Shown here one piece after another: positions 33,201 through 44,922 of a DNA stretch of 64,000 nt. Made by a program: the position numbers and the translations under genes. Source of the stretch: Kingdonia uniflora (taxonomy: Eukaryota > Streptophyta > Magnoliopsida > Ranunculales > Circaeasteraceae); the NCBI GenBank assembly GCA_014058105.1, contig JACGCM010002361.1, positions 372,001-436,000 on the forward strand, in the 5' to 3' direction. A model generated the notes under the pieces. The model worked only from the letters and a program-made list of their open reading frames with translations, did not search any database and was not told where the DNA came from. The stretch's first letter is position 1, and every line of letters begins with the position of its first letter.

Positions 33201-35789
33201 GGCAATCATCTGTAAAAACGAGATGGGACTTGGGAGACAGGGAGGGCCCTTCTGGAAGCTTTGATGCCATGGATCTTGTTATCCAACTCTTTCACACTCA
33301 GAGCTCTCGAGATCCCCTCCATAAGGATGATAAACAAAATGGGGGAAGGTGACCTGTCGCAGTCCTCTAGTTGGAGTCTAAAAACCATGGGAGGACCCAC
33401 TAAGGAGAACAAAGTATCTCACTGTGGAAATAAGAAATAAATGAACTCAACTAAGCACAACTCTACCAACAGTCTAATATGCATGGTGCAAGAATTCTCG
33501 AAAACCCCACACTTCACATGCTCTGAGTTCATACCAGATATTTGCTCCTCTGCTAGAACCAGACCTGAAAAGGATGCTTTCCTGAGTTTTTAATGTTAGA
33601 TATAGATCTCCGTAAAGAAAGAAACTTATAATGCTAAGCATATAATCAAAATGAGACAATAAAGAGGTCAAGTTTTCAAAAAAGAATTTGAGAAGGGAGA
33701 ATTAGAAAACCAAAAGGTTTATGGACCGAAAGTGAGATGCAGCAAAAAAGATATGAAGGGTTAAGAAACAATGAAAAAAGGGAGATGTTTTAGTAATTAG
33801 GAAATATAAGAAAAACTATATAAAACATTTTGGTATTACAGTTGGACTTTGGAGTCTAGATTTGGACAAAAATGATCAGCAAATATTAAACTTTGAGTTC
33901 CTTAGAAATAGATATGTTTCACTCATTTTATAACAAAAGATGATTCTACCGAGTCAGATGGGCGTCTTGTTTTGTGATATAGATCATTGTGATCCTTTTG
34001 CTGTCTCAAAAAGAAAAAGAAAAAGGGTAACCTTGTTTCCTTTTTAGGGCATGCCGAGTTCCCAGTGCCCATTTGTGGCTTTCGACTTTTGATTGTTATT
34101 TGAGCCCTTTCTCCTAGATGCTGAACTTTTTCATTATGTTTACTTGAACAGCTGAACTTGGATAGATTACTTGCAAAAATGTGGGAAGAAATGGGTCTTG
34201 TGAGAGTTTACACAAAGCCGCAGGGGCAGCAACCCGATTTCTCGGACCCTGTAGTTCTTTCTGCTGTAAGTTGTGCCTGTCCTCCCATCTTTTTTCTGTT
34301 TTTGTGTACATGTAGTCTTATATGGTGATGCCATGCCCTGCGCTGTCAAAAAATAACTATACTTGGGTTGGTATCTCTATGCTTTCACCATTTGTTGATG
34401 AAAGAATGGGATCTAACAAATATTTGAGCATGCAAGGGGATAATGGATTATTACATTAAAGCATAGGGAATCTCTGAAAAGCTCGTATTTATGTGCTAAT
34501 TTTCCGTTGTAATTCGTATTTTTGTGGGATCTGATTCCAGGATAGAGGTGGGTGTACCGTAGAAGATTTCTGTAACCAGATACACAGAAGTCTGGTAAAG
34601 GATGTCAAGTATGTTTTAGCGTGGGGTATAAGTGCAAGGCACTATCCGCAACATTGTGGTCTTGCGCATCTTCTTCACGACGAAGACGTGGTTCAGATTG
34701 TGAAGAAAAAGGTAAGTAAATCAGATTTATTTCCTGGAGTAAAGTATGTTTTCTTCTACCAGATGCTATGGATTTAAATGGCCTTTGACACATGAAAGTA
34801 AAGCGAATCACAAAGAATGATCCAAATACGGACCCCTGGGATGACAATATACTTAAATTCCTCCAGGGGGTATATATTATTATTACATCTCAGTCTGTTT
34901 GTTGTATTGTGCATATTAAAAATATTTAGTTTTGCAAAGACAAAAGTTATCCTGAAATATTACTAATCTGAAAAGAAAAGAATAAGATATATAAGGTGGT
35001 TTAAATGGGGATATATCTATGTATTGAACAATATCTCCGGTTTTGATATAGTGGGGGATATTGTTTGTTTACTGAATTACGGGACAATTTCTGAGAATGC
35101 GTGTGGGAGAACATTTATTATATACAAGTCAAAAGACTTTTTGGTTTTAACCTAAGGATGTATTTGATTCAACATTTTCAAGTGGTAAATAAAGTATTTC
35201 TAGGAAAATTTGGTTTTCCATGTTTGTTATTTGAGGTTGTCAAGAAAATTTTCCTAAAAACAAGTTATTTATTTTCCTAGTTCGCCCCTTAAGAAAATTT
35301 TCCTAATCTATTTTCCAGCCCCACCTGTCTCTTCTCTCTCCTCCCATCTCTCTTCATTTGCTTAGAGATACTCAATAAAGTTGATAATTTTCAATATCCG
35401 AATCAAACAACTTAGGTATGGTTTTCTGAAATTTTTTATCAAAACTAATTTCCATGAGAAAAAAGTTGAAAATTTTCAATGTCCGAATCAAACAACTCAG
35501 GTATGGTTTTCTGAATTTTTTTATCAAAACTAATTTCCATGAGAAAATGATATTTTCCTTGGAATATTTTTGCTATGCAATCAAACACACAGTCAATTTT
35601 ATTTGGGCAACTCTATGCCATTTCATAGTTCTTAGTTGAGTTTATTCTCAGTAACGGAAACTTCATTCCATATAATTTATTTACTTTCAGGAGAAAGACG
35701 ACGGGGGAGGAAAAGGAAGATTCAAGTCACATTCAACGGGTCCTGCTCGAATATCAGACAGGGTGAAGAAGGCCCCCTTAAAGCAGTGA
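26383..35789 (+). CDS. DRG2: Developmentally regulated GTP-binding protein DRG2 (Obg-like GTPase)
   Basis: Exons 26383-26452, 27383-27450, 28068-28144, 28608-28788, 29287-29343, 29552-29626, 29771-29890, 30879-31049, 34152-34265, 34541-34711 and 35691-35789 join in frame to 400 codons, the usual DRG2 length. It starts [21 protein letters not shown]. GTPase motifs are complete: G1 GFPSVGKS (about 69-76, split by an intron after GFP), G3 DLPG (115-118) with the Obg-type GKGRGRQ behind it, G4 NKID (246-249) and G5 ISC (about 270). The region from about 290 on is the TGS domain and the C-terminus ends in APLKQ. DRG GTPases are cytosolic and associate with ribosomes through DFRP partners. An old 5'-truncated LINE lies in the 3.1-kb intron after NLE, a MITE and a CT/CA microsatellite in the first coding intron. 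No broken codon seen; expected to be functional. Confidence 0.97.
26485..26907. mobile_element. MITE in the first coding intron of DRG2
   Basis: The left end GGCTGTGCTTGGTTC matches the right end read on the minus strand, GACTGTGCTTGGTCC. The flanks are TAA and TTA, so a 3-bp TWA-type duplication of PIF/Harbinger (Tourist) elements is likely with one change. The interior is rich in TGCA and GTGCAC words and has no coding function. Confidence 0.6.
27142..27214. repeat. CT/CA compound microsatellite
   Basis: A short CT run passes into an uninterrupted CA run of almost 60 bases, followed by CATACACGCACATAC. It lies just before the acceptor of the second DRG2 exon (27383). Confidence 0.9.
28836..28867. 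repeat. ACACGC minisatellite in a DRG2 intron
   Basis: About five hexamer units ACACGC (CACGCA) in a row, ending CACACACC. It directly follows the exon that encodes the G3 motif. Confidence 0.75.
31181..33420 (-). mobile_element. 5'-truncated LINE in a DRG2 intron
   Basis: Read on the minus strand from about 33420 it starts inside the reverse transcriptase ([28 protein letters not shown], then [14 protein letters not shown], the FADD-type active site with Thr for Ala), goes on through [14 protein letters not shown], a zf-RVT region ([28 protein letters not shown]) and an RNase H-like segment (VDASFCK), and ends with ATAAATGTAAGG and nine A (T run at 31181-31189). Stops and frame changes are many. 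Truncation at the 5' end plus a terminal A tract is what target-primed reverse transcription leaves. It lies opposite to DRG2 in transcription and is spliced out with the intron. No clear target duplication was found. Confidence 0.85.
35380..35548. repeat. 85-bp tandem duplication in the last DRG2 intron
   Basis: CCGAATCAAACAACT...GGTATGGTTTTCTGAA...CTAATTTCCATGAGAAAA occurs twice, 85 bases apart, almost unchanged. The surrounding 35150-35600 has TTTTCC/GGAAAA-rich inverted stretches and may be a MITE, but its ends were not fixed. Confidence 0.75.
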
Positions 35790-36300
35790 TTACATAGTCA
35801 TAACATCTTAGATGAAGTCGGCTGTGGGCTTAATGTTACTCTGGGAAGAACGATCATTGACGGCGTAGTTTTGGTTGGTGTTAACTGTTATTTTCTCTTC
35901 TTTTAACGCGTCAGACTGTAGAACAAGTGGTCATTTCAGAATTCGGCTTGTAAGTTATTGTATCAGATAGCTATAAAAAAGTATCATACTGGATATGATG
36001 TTTATTGTCAAAACATTACTAAAGGATCAATAGATGTTTTTGTGACGGGAATACAATTTTTCTGAAATTTCTTTTGGTTTCTGGACATTATTAACAGACG
36101 CCATAACTCAATCTCCACGGCACTTTTGGACACTATATGAATAGACAGTGACCGTGAAAATTTATGAAGAGTTTCGATTGATTTGGAGTCTGATACATGC
36201 ATGCTTACAGAAGAAAAATTAGGATGTGCGAGGGAAACCAAAGGTACGTCTGCAGGTATGAGAACTAGACTAAAGAAACGACTGTTTCATTGATACTTGG
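35790..36300. other. Convergent 3' regions of DRG2 and the PPR gene
   Basis: About 510 bases between the DRG2 stop codon and the PPR stop codon; the two genes face each other. The space must hold both 3' untranslated regions. No other feature recognised. Confidence 0.6.
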
Positions 36301-38438
36301 TTAATCTTTGTTGGAAACCCAGCTGCGTCCCGGGGACTTTTGGATTCCGATCTCACACATCATTTTCCTCATTCTCGCGGCATCGTCCCATCTATTTGCA
36401 GAAGTGTAAATACTCGCCAAAAGCAGGTAATTCCCTGTATTCTCTGGTTCAATTTCAAAGAGATGTTTAGCTGCAATTTCACCCAGTTCAACATTACCAT
36501 GAACTCGACATGCCCCTAACAAAGCACCCCAAACTCCTCCCTCTCGCAGTCTGTGTAGGCCTTGGCTAGCCCTAGACGAAGAGTTAACACCTGTGTCTAT
36601 TATACCCACGTTGTCTGTAATTAGTTTGTAGGCCTCCTCGATGTGTCCTGCTCGACCAAGGATGTCAACCATGCATGCGAAGTGCTCAGTTGACGGAGAA
36701 ATCCCGTGAATATTTGTCATCATTTCAAAGTACTTTCGACCTTCATGTACAAGTCCGGCATGACTGCATGCATTAAGGACTCCTACAAAAGTGACCTGGT
36801 TTGGTTCTACTCCATCTTTTTGCATCCTTGAGAAGAGCTCGAGAGCTTCATTAGCCCTCCCGTGATCGGCAAGTGCGGTGATCAAGGCACTGTACGATAC
36901 TACGTCTTTCTCGAACATGTTCTTGAATTCGTTCAATGCCCCGTCTATGCTCCCACATTTTGCATGCATGTGTATTAGGGCATTTGATACCACAGGCGAT
37001 TGATCTGAGATGATAGGGTAAGCATGAAACATGATCAAAATGACGTAAATACGATATAAAAAAAAAAGTGAAAATAAATGTAACGAAATAGCTTACTGCA
37101 GCTACTCTCCTCCATCTGATCAGCGATCGAGTTCCCCATCTCGACGTCTCCGATTTGTGTGCAAGCCGAGATCAGTCCTACTAACGATACCTCATCAGCC
37201 TTCACATTCAACTTTCTCATTCTCTTATACATCTCAATTGCCTCCCTTGCATACCCATTATGCCCGTAACACGTGATCATAGCCGCCCACGCGGAATGAT
37301 CACATGCTGGAATCTGATCAAACACTTCTACAGCCTTGATCACATCGCCACATTTGCCATAACCAGCAATCATAGCCGTCCATGTCACTGAATTTCTAAC
37401 GGGCATTTCATCAAACAGTTCTTTCGCCGAAGTAATGTCACCAGAATTCGCGTACCCAGCTACCATAGCTGTCCAAGAAACCACATTCCGTTCGACCATG
37501 TCGTCGAAAAGTTCACGCGCATTGACCATCATACCCTTTTTCGCATATCCTAAAATATCAGTCATTCAAGCTGATCAACTTATAATATTGACCCTGCAAT
37601 ACTTAAAACTTGAGGCTCTATTGAACATTTCCCAAGGGAAATTTTTATAGCTTGATTAGAGCAGCAGAGCATGCTGCTCTGACCAAAGCTCTGACCAAAC
37701 ATTGAACACCGCCCTAAAATATGGGCGGTTTTATAGTTTGGTCATAGCTGTGCTGCTGTGACCATTGCATTGCAGACCCAAATTATATCAATGGATATAA
37801 TAACGGTCTGTGAAAGAAAGAAAAAAATGTAAATATTCGGGACCAATATGGTAGATACTTAATCACATGCCTGAAATCATAGCGGTCCAAGCAACGATAT
37901 CTTTATCAACCATCTGATCAAATACTGATCGCGCATCGTCTGGGGACCCACATTTCCCATACATGTCAAGCAATGTAGTCTGGACAATTTTGTTACCAAA
38001 AAGGCCGGCTAGGAAAGTTTGGGTATGAGCCTGTTTGCCTACTCGGAAAGCCGGTATCCGGTTACGACCGCAGGCGGTGAGAACAGACGAGAGGGTGTAC
38101 GCATTGGGGAGTACACCGGCCCGGTGCATTTTAGCATAAATAGAAATAGATAAGCTAAATTGAGCATGGAGGGTATGAGAGCGAATGAGATTAGTCCAGA
38201 GGACCTGATTTTTGTCACACTGGGGTATTTGTTCGAATATTTGGCGAGCGTAGCAAAGATTGTTTGTTGGGAGTCGTAAGAGCCGTTCGATGAGTAGTCG
38301 ATCGTGATCGTGCGGCTGTGATTGGTTTATGATTATATGAGTGTGGATTTGTTTGAGTTGGCTAAGGGTTTTACTGACCAACAGGCAAAATTGAATCACA
38401 GCTTCACTGTTGGGTATAAGAAGGTATTTTGTTGTCAT
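36301..38438 (-). CDS. Pentatricopeptide repeat protein, PLS class, E-type C-terminus
   Basis: Minus-strand exons 38438-37871, 37549-37097 and 37004-36301 join in frame to 574 codons. Repeats of about 31-36 residues run through the protein (for example NVVSWTAMVAGYANSGDITSAKELFDEM, in pieces: VVSWTAMVAGYANSG and TSAKELFDEMP; KTLLDMYGKCGSPDDARSVFDQM-like near 170). It ends with an E domain (GVWGALLGACRVHGNVELGEIAAKHLFEIEPENTGNYLLLASIY, in pieces) and PGRSWVSNKD, without a DYW domain. Such proteins bind organellar RNA and specify C-to-U editing or processing; the target cannot be read from sequence. The N-terminus has no clear strong transit peptide, so mitochondrion or plastid is open. The first intron begins GC instead of GT: only CAG|GCATGT keeps ISGYAKKG in frame. 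That intron also holds a foldback element. Most PPR genes lack introns, so two introns are slightly unusual. Confidence 0.9.
37655..37790. mobile_element. Foldback (palindromic) MITE in PPR intron 1
   Basis: Nested inverted repeats: AGAGCAGCA...TGCTGCTCT (37658-37666 and 37672-37680, perfect), TGACCAAAC...GTTTGGTCA around it, and ACCGCCC...GGGCGGT in the centre. The outer AGCAGCA words return near 37752. This foldback shape is typical of small MITEs. Exact ends and duplication not fixed. Confidence 0.55.
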
Positions 38439-38521
38439 AAGGTTTTTTGATCATTTGATTTTGCAAACCATTATTTATTTGTAATAAAGGACTTATTGTG
38501 GGTCCTACTTTTGTATGACCT

Positions 38522-38640
38522 AAGGTGGGAACTCAAATGGGTTGGGGTGTCCTACTGGACTCCTAACCAGGCATATAGTCCAGCTTAAGGTGGAACCCAA
38601 CTGGGTTGGGGTGTCCTACTGGACTTCTAACCAGGCCATA
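38522..38640. repeat. Tandem duplication of about 63 bp upstream of the PPR start
   Basis: TAAGGTGG-AAC-CAA-TGGGTTGGGGTGTCCTACTGGAC-TCTAACCAGGC occurs twice in a row (near 38521 and 38585; written here in pieces with small differences). It lies 80-200 bases upstream of the PPR start codon, within its likely promoter. Confidence 0.75.
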
Positions 38641-39008
38641 TACCATTAGGGTTTATGGGTAGAGTTTGAGTAAGTATTGCAAGAAGGATACAGAGAATTC
38701 AATTATCAATAATATTTTTACTAAACTGATAGAATAGAATATTATCCAACAAAAATGAAAGAAACTGTGGAAATACAAACTATTTGAGTTGAAAGAGGAA
38801 TGAGCCATATTTGAGTTAAGAATAGGACTTCGACATATATTACATGTTCTCAAAGAAGGATACAGATTGTGATATATATTGCCTTGAGAAAACACTAAAA
38901 GTTTTACTAAACATTATATGCTGAGTAAGTGTGTTCTATATTTCCAGTTATTTAGCTAAATGAATACATGGAGAAGCCCCAGTGCCTGTAAGGCTATTCT
39001 AAGTGGAG
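38641..39008. other. Spacer between PPR promoter and kinase stop
   Basis: AT-rich DNA; it must hold part of the PPR promoter and the 3' untranslated region of the kinase gene. No other feature recognised. Confidence 0.5.
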
Positions 39009-40771
39009 CTACACAGGCGTAATTACTTTTTTTTGGATTTCTGCAAGTGTACAAGTGATGGTTGCGAATGACGGTCTGATTGACATGTCTTCATCCCATG
39101 AACGCTTAATGAGGTCAATGAGTTCTTCTAGTTGCCCATCTTCATCCTCAGGTAATTTTGGCCTAAGCTTATCCCCTCCAACTTGCAGAGCTATCTGTTT
39201 TGTGTCAAACATGATTAGAAACTTTTATTTATCTATCTATACTTGCGGGAACCATCCAATATGATTTTTTTTTATGAGTATGCGCTTCTGATGCTCATGT
39301 CCTTGCACTTATTTAACTTATGCACTCAAATGAAAATTGCTATTTTGTTGTATATTTACTAAAATATGTTTCGAAAATTTATATTTCCAATTCGAATATC
39401 TAATTTATACCTCTGTGGGGCCGTAATCAGTCTCAACATATGGATATTCCCCAGTGATCAGCTCATTAAGTATCACAGCGTAACTATAGACGTCACACTT
39501 CTCATTATACGGTTCGCAACGGATCACTTCTGGTGCCATGTAAACATAAGTTCCTGGAAGATCCAAAACAATAAGAGGCTTATACATCAGGTTAGCTCAA
39601 CCCACTAGGCCGGCCTGTTGGAATTGCTAATTGCAATATATTAGGCCTTACCTGTTTCTCCAGTGAGCGCCTGTTCTTTTTCCTTTAAGAACCGAGCGTG
39701 CCCGAAATCTGCTACCCGAACATGCATGTCAGCATCCATGAACACGTTACTGGGTTTCAGGTCTCGATGAACCAATTTGGGATTCTGTTCATGTAGGTAC
39801 TGCATTGCTTGAGCAACTTCAATCGCCTTTACTAGTCTATCCTCAAAAGGTGGTAATCTGACCGACCGATCTTTCTGCCGGTTTCCTTTGCCATGCAGCC
39901 ATTCTTTTAATGTAGTGCTCATGAACTCTGTTATCACCCATCCGTGTTCTGGTGGGTCAAGACACGCACCCACCAGTTTTAACACAAACGGATGGTGTTG
40001 TCTTGATAATGTTTCAATTTCTTGAGCGAAGAAGGATACGCCACCCTCATTGGAGCGGAAGAAATCAGGGTATATGCATTTGACGGCAACATTATGTCCT
40101 TTCCATGATCCTCTATATACATTTGCAGTGCTACCTTCCCCTATTTGTTCACATAATTCGACCTGCGCAAATCAGGTGTTTCATAATAGGACATGTTTAA
40201 TTGTAGGTATTAGCGTGTATATGTGCATGTATGCATGTAGAAATATATGGTATTTATAGAAACCTCGTGTGGCTCGGTGTACCATCTGTTGATTTTGGCT
40301 TGTTCTATGATTCCTGCTAGACTGGGGTGTGCTGATGATGTTCTAGGGCTGAGATAATCTTGCACTCTTTGCAACTTTAATCTAGAAATGACCCTTTCAT
40401 CTCTGTGCCGTGCTATCTCTTTATCAACATTATCAGCCTATACATAATCGTTAGTATTGTTCAGTATTCACCATAAAAAACTATGACAAATATATTATGG
40501 CAAAGATAATTTCAATAAATCGGTATCATCTAACCTGATTGACTGTAGAAGTCGTTTGTTGATAGGCCTGCGAAGTTAAGAACATCTTCAAGCACCCTTT
40601 AAGATTTCCACAACATTTTCTTGGTTGGTGAGGCTTTTTCTTTTCTATCAGAGAACTTGCCAAAGGACATTTCTGTTGTAAAGATTGCTGGTTAATCGGG
40701 GAATATGCTAGAGGAGAACGCCGAGGACTGAAGAGAACATTCCGCTTAACCTGGTGATTGTCAATGTTCAT
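39009..40771 (-). CDS. Raf-like (MAPKKK-type) protein kinase
   Basis: Minus-strand exons 40771-40535, 40437-40264, 40162-39652, 39553-39411 and 39194-39009 join in frame to 416 codons. Residues 1-135 are a basic Ser/Gln-rich N-terminus without known domain. The kinase domain follows: P-loop GEGSTANVY (145-153), VAVK with Lys165, helix-C Glu near 185, HRDLKPSN (269-276), DFG (289-291), GTYVYMAPE, and a [12 protein letters not shown] segment, then the final RPSF. The tyrosine-kinase-like sequence and the short [10 protein letters not shown] lead put it among plant Raf-like kinases, close to the group with TLKEWLHG after the hinge (family known, subgroup inferred). All catalytic residues are present, so it should be active. 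Substrate unknown. Likely cytosolic: no signal or membrane segment seen. Confidence 0.92.
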
Positions 40772-41790
40772 CTTTCATGCAAAAAGAAGAAGAAAGGGAA
40801 GCATCAACAAGGAGTCTTGGCCATTTTATTATTTGACGATTTGTTGCTTAGTGACACTAAAGAACAGATTAAGCGGACGTTCTTATGATCATTTGAACCT
40901 GATAAAATATAGGAAGCATTGTTTTATGTGGCTATTCGGGTTAGAGTAACCCCAATATATATTTTTAATTCCAATGTTGCCTTCATATGTGGTTCTAATA
41001 CTGCGATAATAAATCTTGTGTTGTTTTGGTTGGTATATTGTCGTTGTAACCTTGTATCCTGTTAAGAAATGCTGTTTTTTGCAAAACATATCATTCCCCA
41101 AGTTCTTGAACTCGTTAGAGTAACTTACTAACTTCAATTTTGATTTGAAAATTTGTAGGCCTCGAAGCTACAAGAAGATCAGAGGAAAGCTGAATATTAG
41201 CGGTGACGTTACTGTGCTATTTGTAAGTATTGTCTGATTTTCATGATGAGTAAGTTCAGAATTTGTTAACACTGTTTTCTTTCGCGTTAATAGAAGTAGT
41301 AACCCTGTTAACTTATCTACTTTGTTTTAGCAAGCTTAATGCAAGCCATACTGTACTCTTATTCGCTCATAACGTTTGTTATTTTATAAGCGGATAAATT
41401 ATGATATATTGGCAGGCTTTGTAATGTACTTCTAACAACATGGAGGTAAAGGTGACTGAAGAAACTATGGCAATGTTCTCTTGATTTGCTATAATATTTG
41501 CTCCTGTTTGCAGGAGAGACGACACAATCAACAGTTGTAAGAACGGAGATTACCATGTAACAGAATATGTAACTTTCATCTAACAAAGATCTTCCTTGTA
41601 CACCGAAGAATGCAAGTTGCTCCTCACACGAAAACAAGCTATTATCTATTGTAAACTACTCTCCTAGAAGCGGCAGAGAAATCCTTCCCTGATTTTTATC
41701 GAAAGGAAAGATATGTATCCTCAATTCATTCCATTTCTAAATCTAATGAGGTTCCATCTCAAAACCAATTGGCAGTGGCCAGTGAGGGTC

Positions 41791-41870
41791 CCAGGCCGGC
41801 CATGGAGGTGTGCAACATGTGCGATGACACAGGGCCCGAAATTAAAAAATGGCCCTAAGGAAGAAAAAAA
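41791..41870. mobile_element. Remnant of a CAGGCCGGCC hAT-like element
   Basis: CAGGCCGGCCATGGAGGTG, TGCAAC and CACAGGGCCC followed by an A-rich stretch match, on the opposite strand, the right end of the element at 8230-8520 (GAGGGTGTGCAACGGCACAG, then GCCC). A matching second end was not found; possibly truncated, extending to around 42060. Confidence 0.45.
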
Positions 41871-42389
41871 AATTGCCGAAAAAAATAAATTATTATTTAG
41901 CCTAACATAGTTCAAATTGACGTAACAGTAGACAAAAGTCACAAAATCAAACCAAATTATCCAGAGAGGACAACCCAAGTACTACTAAAAAAAAACATAA
42001 AAAAACCTAATTTTATTTTTTGAACAGGCTTTCAAAAAAATTAGCCCGACCAATGAGAGAGTAGCCCAGGATCTTATATTTGAGGTGCAAAGTTCAGAAT
42101 TGATGATCTTGCATCGTGGATTATAGAAATAGTAGATTAATATAAGTTATATTTACGGGAAAAGATCTGTGAAAATACGTCATAGACATAGAGGCTGAAA
42201 CCCCCTGGGGGTTGGACGGGTTGGAAAAAATGATACTCGAGAGTTGAGATTTGTCGGTGCCCCTTTTTTAACGACACGCTTTAGCTAATTATTATCGTTC
42301 ACGGGCCACATATAAGTACGATCACAAGTATTTTTATGGTCACAATATATGAATTGTGACCCTAAAAAAAAAGTTTACTTCAATCAAAT

Positions 42390-42390
42390 C

Positions 42391-42424
<34 letters not shown>
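42390..42424. repeat. TCA trinucleotide microsatellite
   Basis: Eleven or so TCA/ATC units in a row. No gene around it. Confidence 0.85.
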
Positions 42425-42788
42425 ACTCTATCAACTTTCACTTTCGAAATGTTTCCATGATCATAGACATCCTCGAGATCTTCAAAATACATGGGTTTTT
42501 ATTTATTGAGATACGTGTAAAAGCACACGTGCAATCAACGTGTCAGAGGTTAAACATGAAGGCCTGGTTATCACGTGCGATTGAGCCATCAGAGAAAAGG
42601 ACGACACACGAAGTTCATGTGAGCACGCTTGGGCCTGGGCCCTAATAATTAAAATTGTGTGTAAACTGTCAGTGAACCAGAGCACGTGTGGGCCCACAAC
42701 TAAGAGATCCACAATCCACTACTAAAGGCCCACCAATATAGGGAAGAAATTTAAGGTGTACACTTGGGGCATTTTATGACAAGTCGGT

Positions 42789-42811
42789 ATCGGACTCGAC
42801 CCGAGTCCGAT
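42789..42811. repeat. Perfect hairpin, 10-bp arms
   Basis: ATCGGACTCG, a 3-base loop ACC, then CGAGTCCGAT. The stem is GC-rich and perfect. No T tract follows, so a bacterial-type terminator reading does not apply; role unknown. Confidence 0.7.
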
Positions 42812-44922
42812 AGTTTACGGAAAAATCGTACTCCTAATTGAATGAGACAACGACGACTACTCCCCGGGGACGACGACTCTGTATCTGGAACTTGTCGGTA
42901 CATTAATAGATTGCTCTGTAGTTTGAAAGATCGTGTGGATGTCGCTCTTACGTAATCTTTCCCTATCTTTGTTCTTGCTCTAAGAGGCAAATGTAGCTCT
43001 CGACAATGACAAGAGCTCAAATCTGTATATTTATTGTCCAGGTTCGATTTTCACCTCCGTGTGGTATTCGTGTGGGCTTTGAGGTTGGTATGAGCCTGTC
43101 GGTCTTGTGTCGGCTTGACCGGTTCATATGATTTGCGGGCTATTGCACACACCCTAGAGGATCTAGTTAGGAATTGACGGCCTGACTGTGGCCCGGATAC
43201 CTCTAGTTCAAAAATAAAAGATAAAAAATAATTTTGATATGTAGCCTGATATTTTCATAATGCGTAAACTAATCAAGAGTCGTAGGCACTCTCGAGGTCA
43301 TACACTAGTAATCATCATTAGGAGTGACTATGCCCACTACGCCTACCGTACGAATTTCATCAAGAAAAAAAAATTAGTCGAATTAATATAATATTTCTTA
43401 AATTTATTTAGATTAATTAAACAATAAATTACCCAACTAATCCATATTTAATTGATTATATTAAGAACCACTCTTTGTAATTTAATTGAATAAATTTAAG
43501 GAATCCTACCATCTACTCTAAGCTAATTAACTTAATAATTTCTCATATAAATTATTAATTGGTTCCTAATGTTTGTTGATAATTTTATTCCAATGTTCCA
43601 AATAATAATAATTAAATCACTCAATTTATCCACAATTAATATTTGTTTAAAAGGGTGTTTATCGTCTAATGATGGCGATTTTTGACTTATGTACACAATT
43701 AAATAGGGCCTATAAATGTTAGTATTAGTGTTTTCATGTTCTACATGGTCCATGTTAAAAGAAATGTTTTTAAAAAAAATAAAAAATATTAAAGACATTA
43801 TAAATCCCATATAAGTAGAATATAATGTAACAACTCCACTTAATATAAATTTTATACTAAGATTTAACTTCACGAAAGGAACATTGCAAGACATGTCGTT
43901 TTCATCACCGTTAGTAGTAAACGATATCAATTTTCGTAAGCTAGTTCTTGTCATATCAATTTCACTTCGTATGCCAAGTTTTCATGATTTGATCTGGTAA
44001 ATTGGGAACATCGCCGAGTGTCAAATAGTGTATGTTGGTAAACATGCAACTGCTGTGTTCCTAGTCGTTAGGAGCATATATTGTGTAATGTTGTTTGAAA
44101 CCGACTAAAATAACTCAATAGTATCCAACCTTGATTTTTACACAGTAGTTTAGACTACGTATATTTTTTTTTTAGTTTTAAACAAAGCATAAAAAGCCAT
44201 ACGATACGACATGAAAGAGGAGCGAAAAAAAAAAAAAAAATCTAAGCATTACAAACTATTGAAATTGTGACATGGTGCAGTTCAGATTTCACTGTTCAGT
44301 TCTGAACTGAGCGGCATGAATATTTTAGCAACCCACCATCTGGGTCTCTGAACCGACTCTCAGGGTGGGTTTTTTTGATGTCTTGGTTGCCATCTAGGCA
44401 AAATAATTCAGCTGAGCTGATGGATGGTCGATTTGAGGAAAAGAGGATTAATTGCCTCCACCTGAGCAAGTCACCCTACTGCTGCATATGCTCTAACTGC
44501 CATCCAAGCATAATCATAAAAGCAAAAGCGCGATTCTCATCCCCAAAATTGGAGAAGATCTGTCTACCTTTACCTCTACTTCTACTTGGTATTCTTCTAA
44601 TCTTTGCGTGTGAACACGATCTCGAATCTTCACCCTCCTTTATTTTTTTTCTCACTTTAATCAATCTCGATTGCGATCTCACTCTCACCACAAATCCTTC
44701 ACTCCTTTTGGCACAACTAAAGCAAGATCGTTTCCTCTCACTCTCACTAGCAAAACTTGCCTCAAAATTTGAACAAAATTATTAAAAATCCGTAATTACA
44801 AACAACACAAAGGACTTTTCAGGAATTTCATTCTAAATTTTCATCTAAACCAACACCAAATCCCCAAAACTATAAGTTAAAAAACACCAAATTTACCCGA
44901 TTTGCCCAATTCTATGTTAAAA

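Larger units (their letters stand above)
40772..44922. other. Spacer between the kinase and BG1-like genes
   Basis: No complete gene. Near 41160-41200 a short plus-strand exon-like piece (TTTGTAG acceptor, then ASKLQEDQRKAEY and a stop) may be the tail of a lost gene; too short to support. The span holds a hAT remnant (41790), a TCA repeat (42390), a perfect hairpin (42789) and AT-rich DNA. A minus-strand frame at 43532-43954 is AT-rich and not recognised. Confidence 0.45.

Noticed and set aside
43532..43954. 140-codon minus-strand open frame between the kinase and BG1-like genes
   Set aside because: AT-rich codons, hydrophobic runs from A/T bias, no motif and no splice or promoter context; likely chance.
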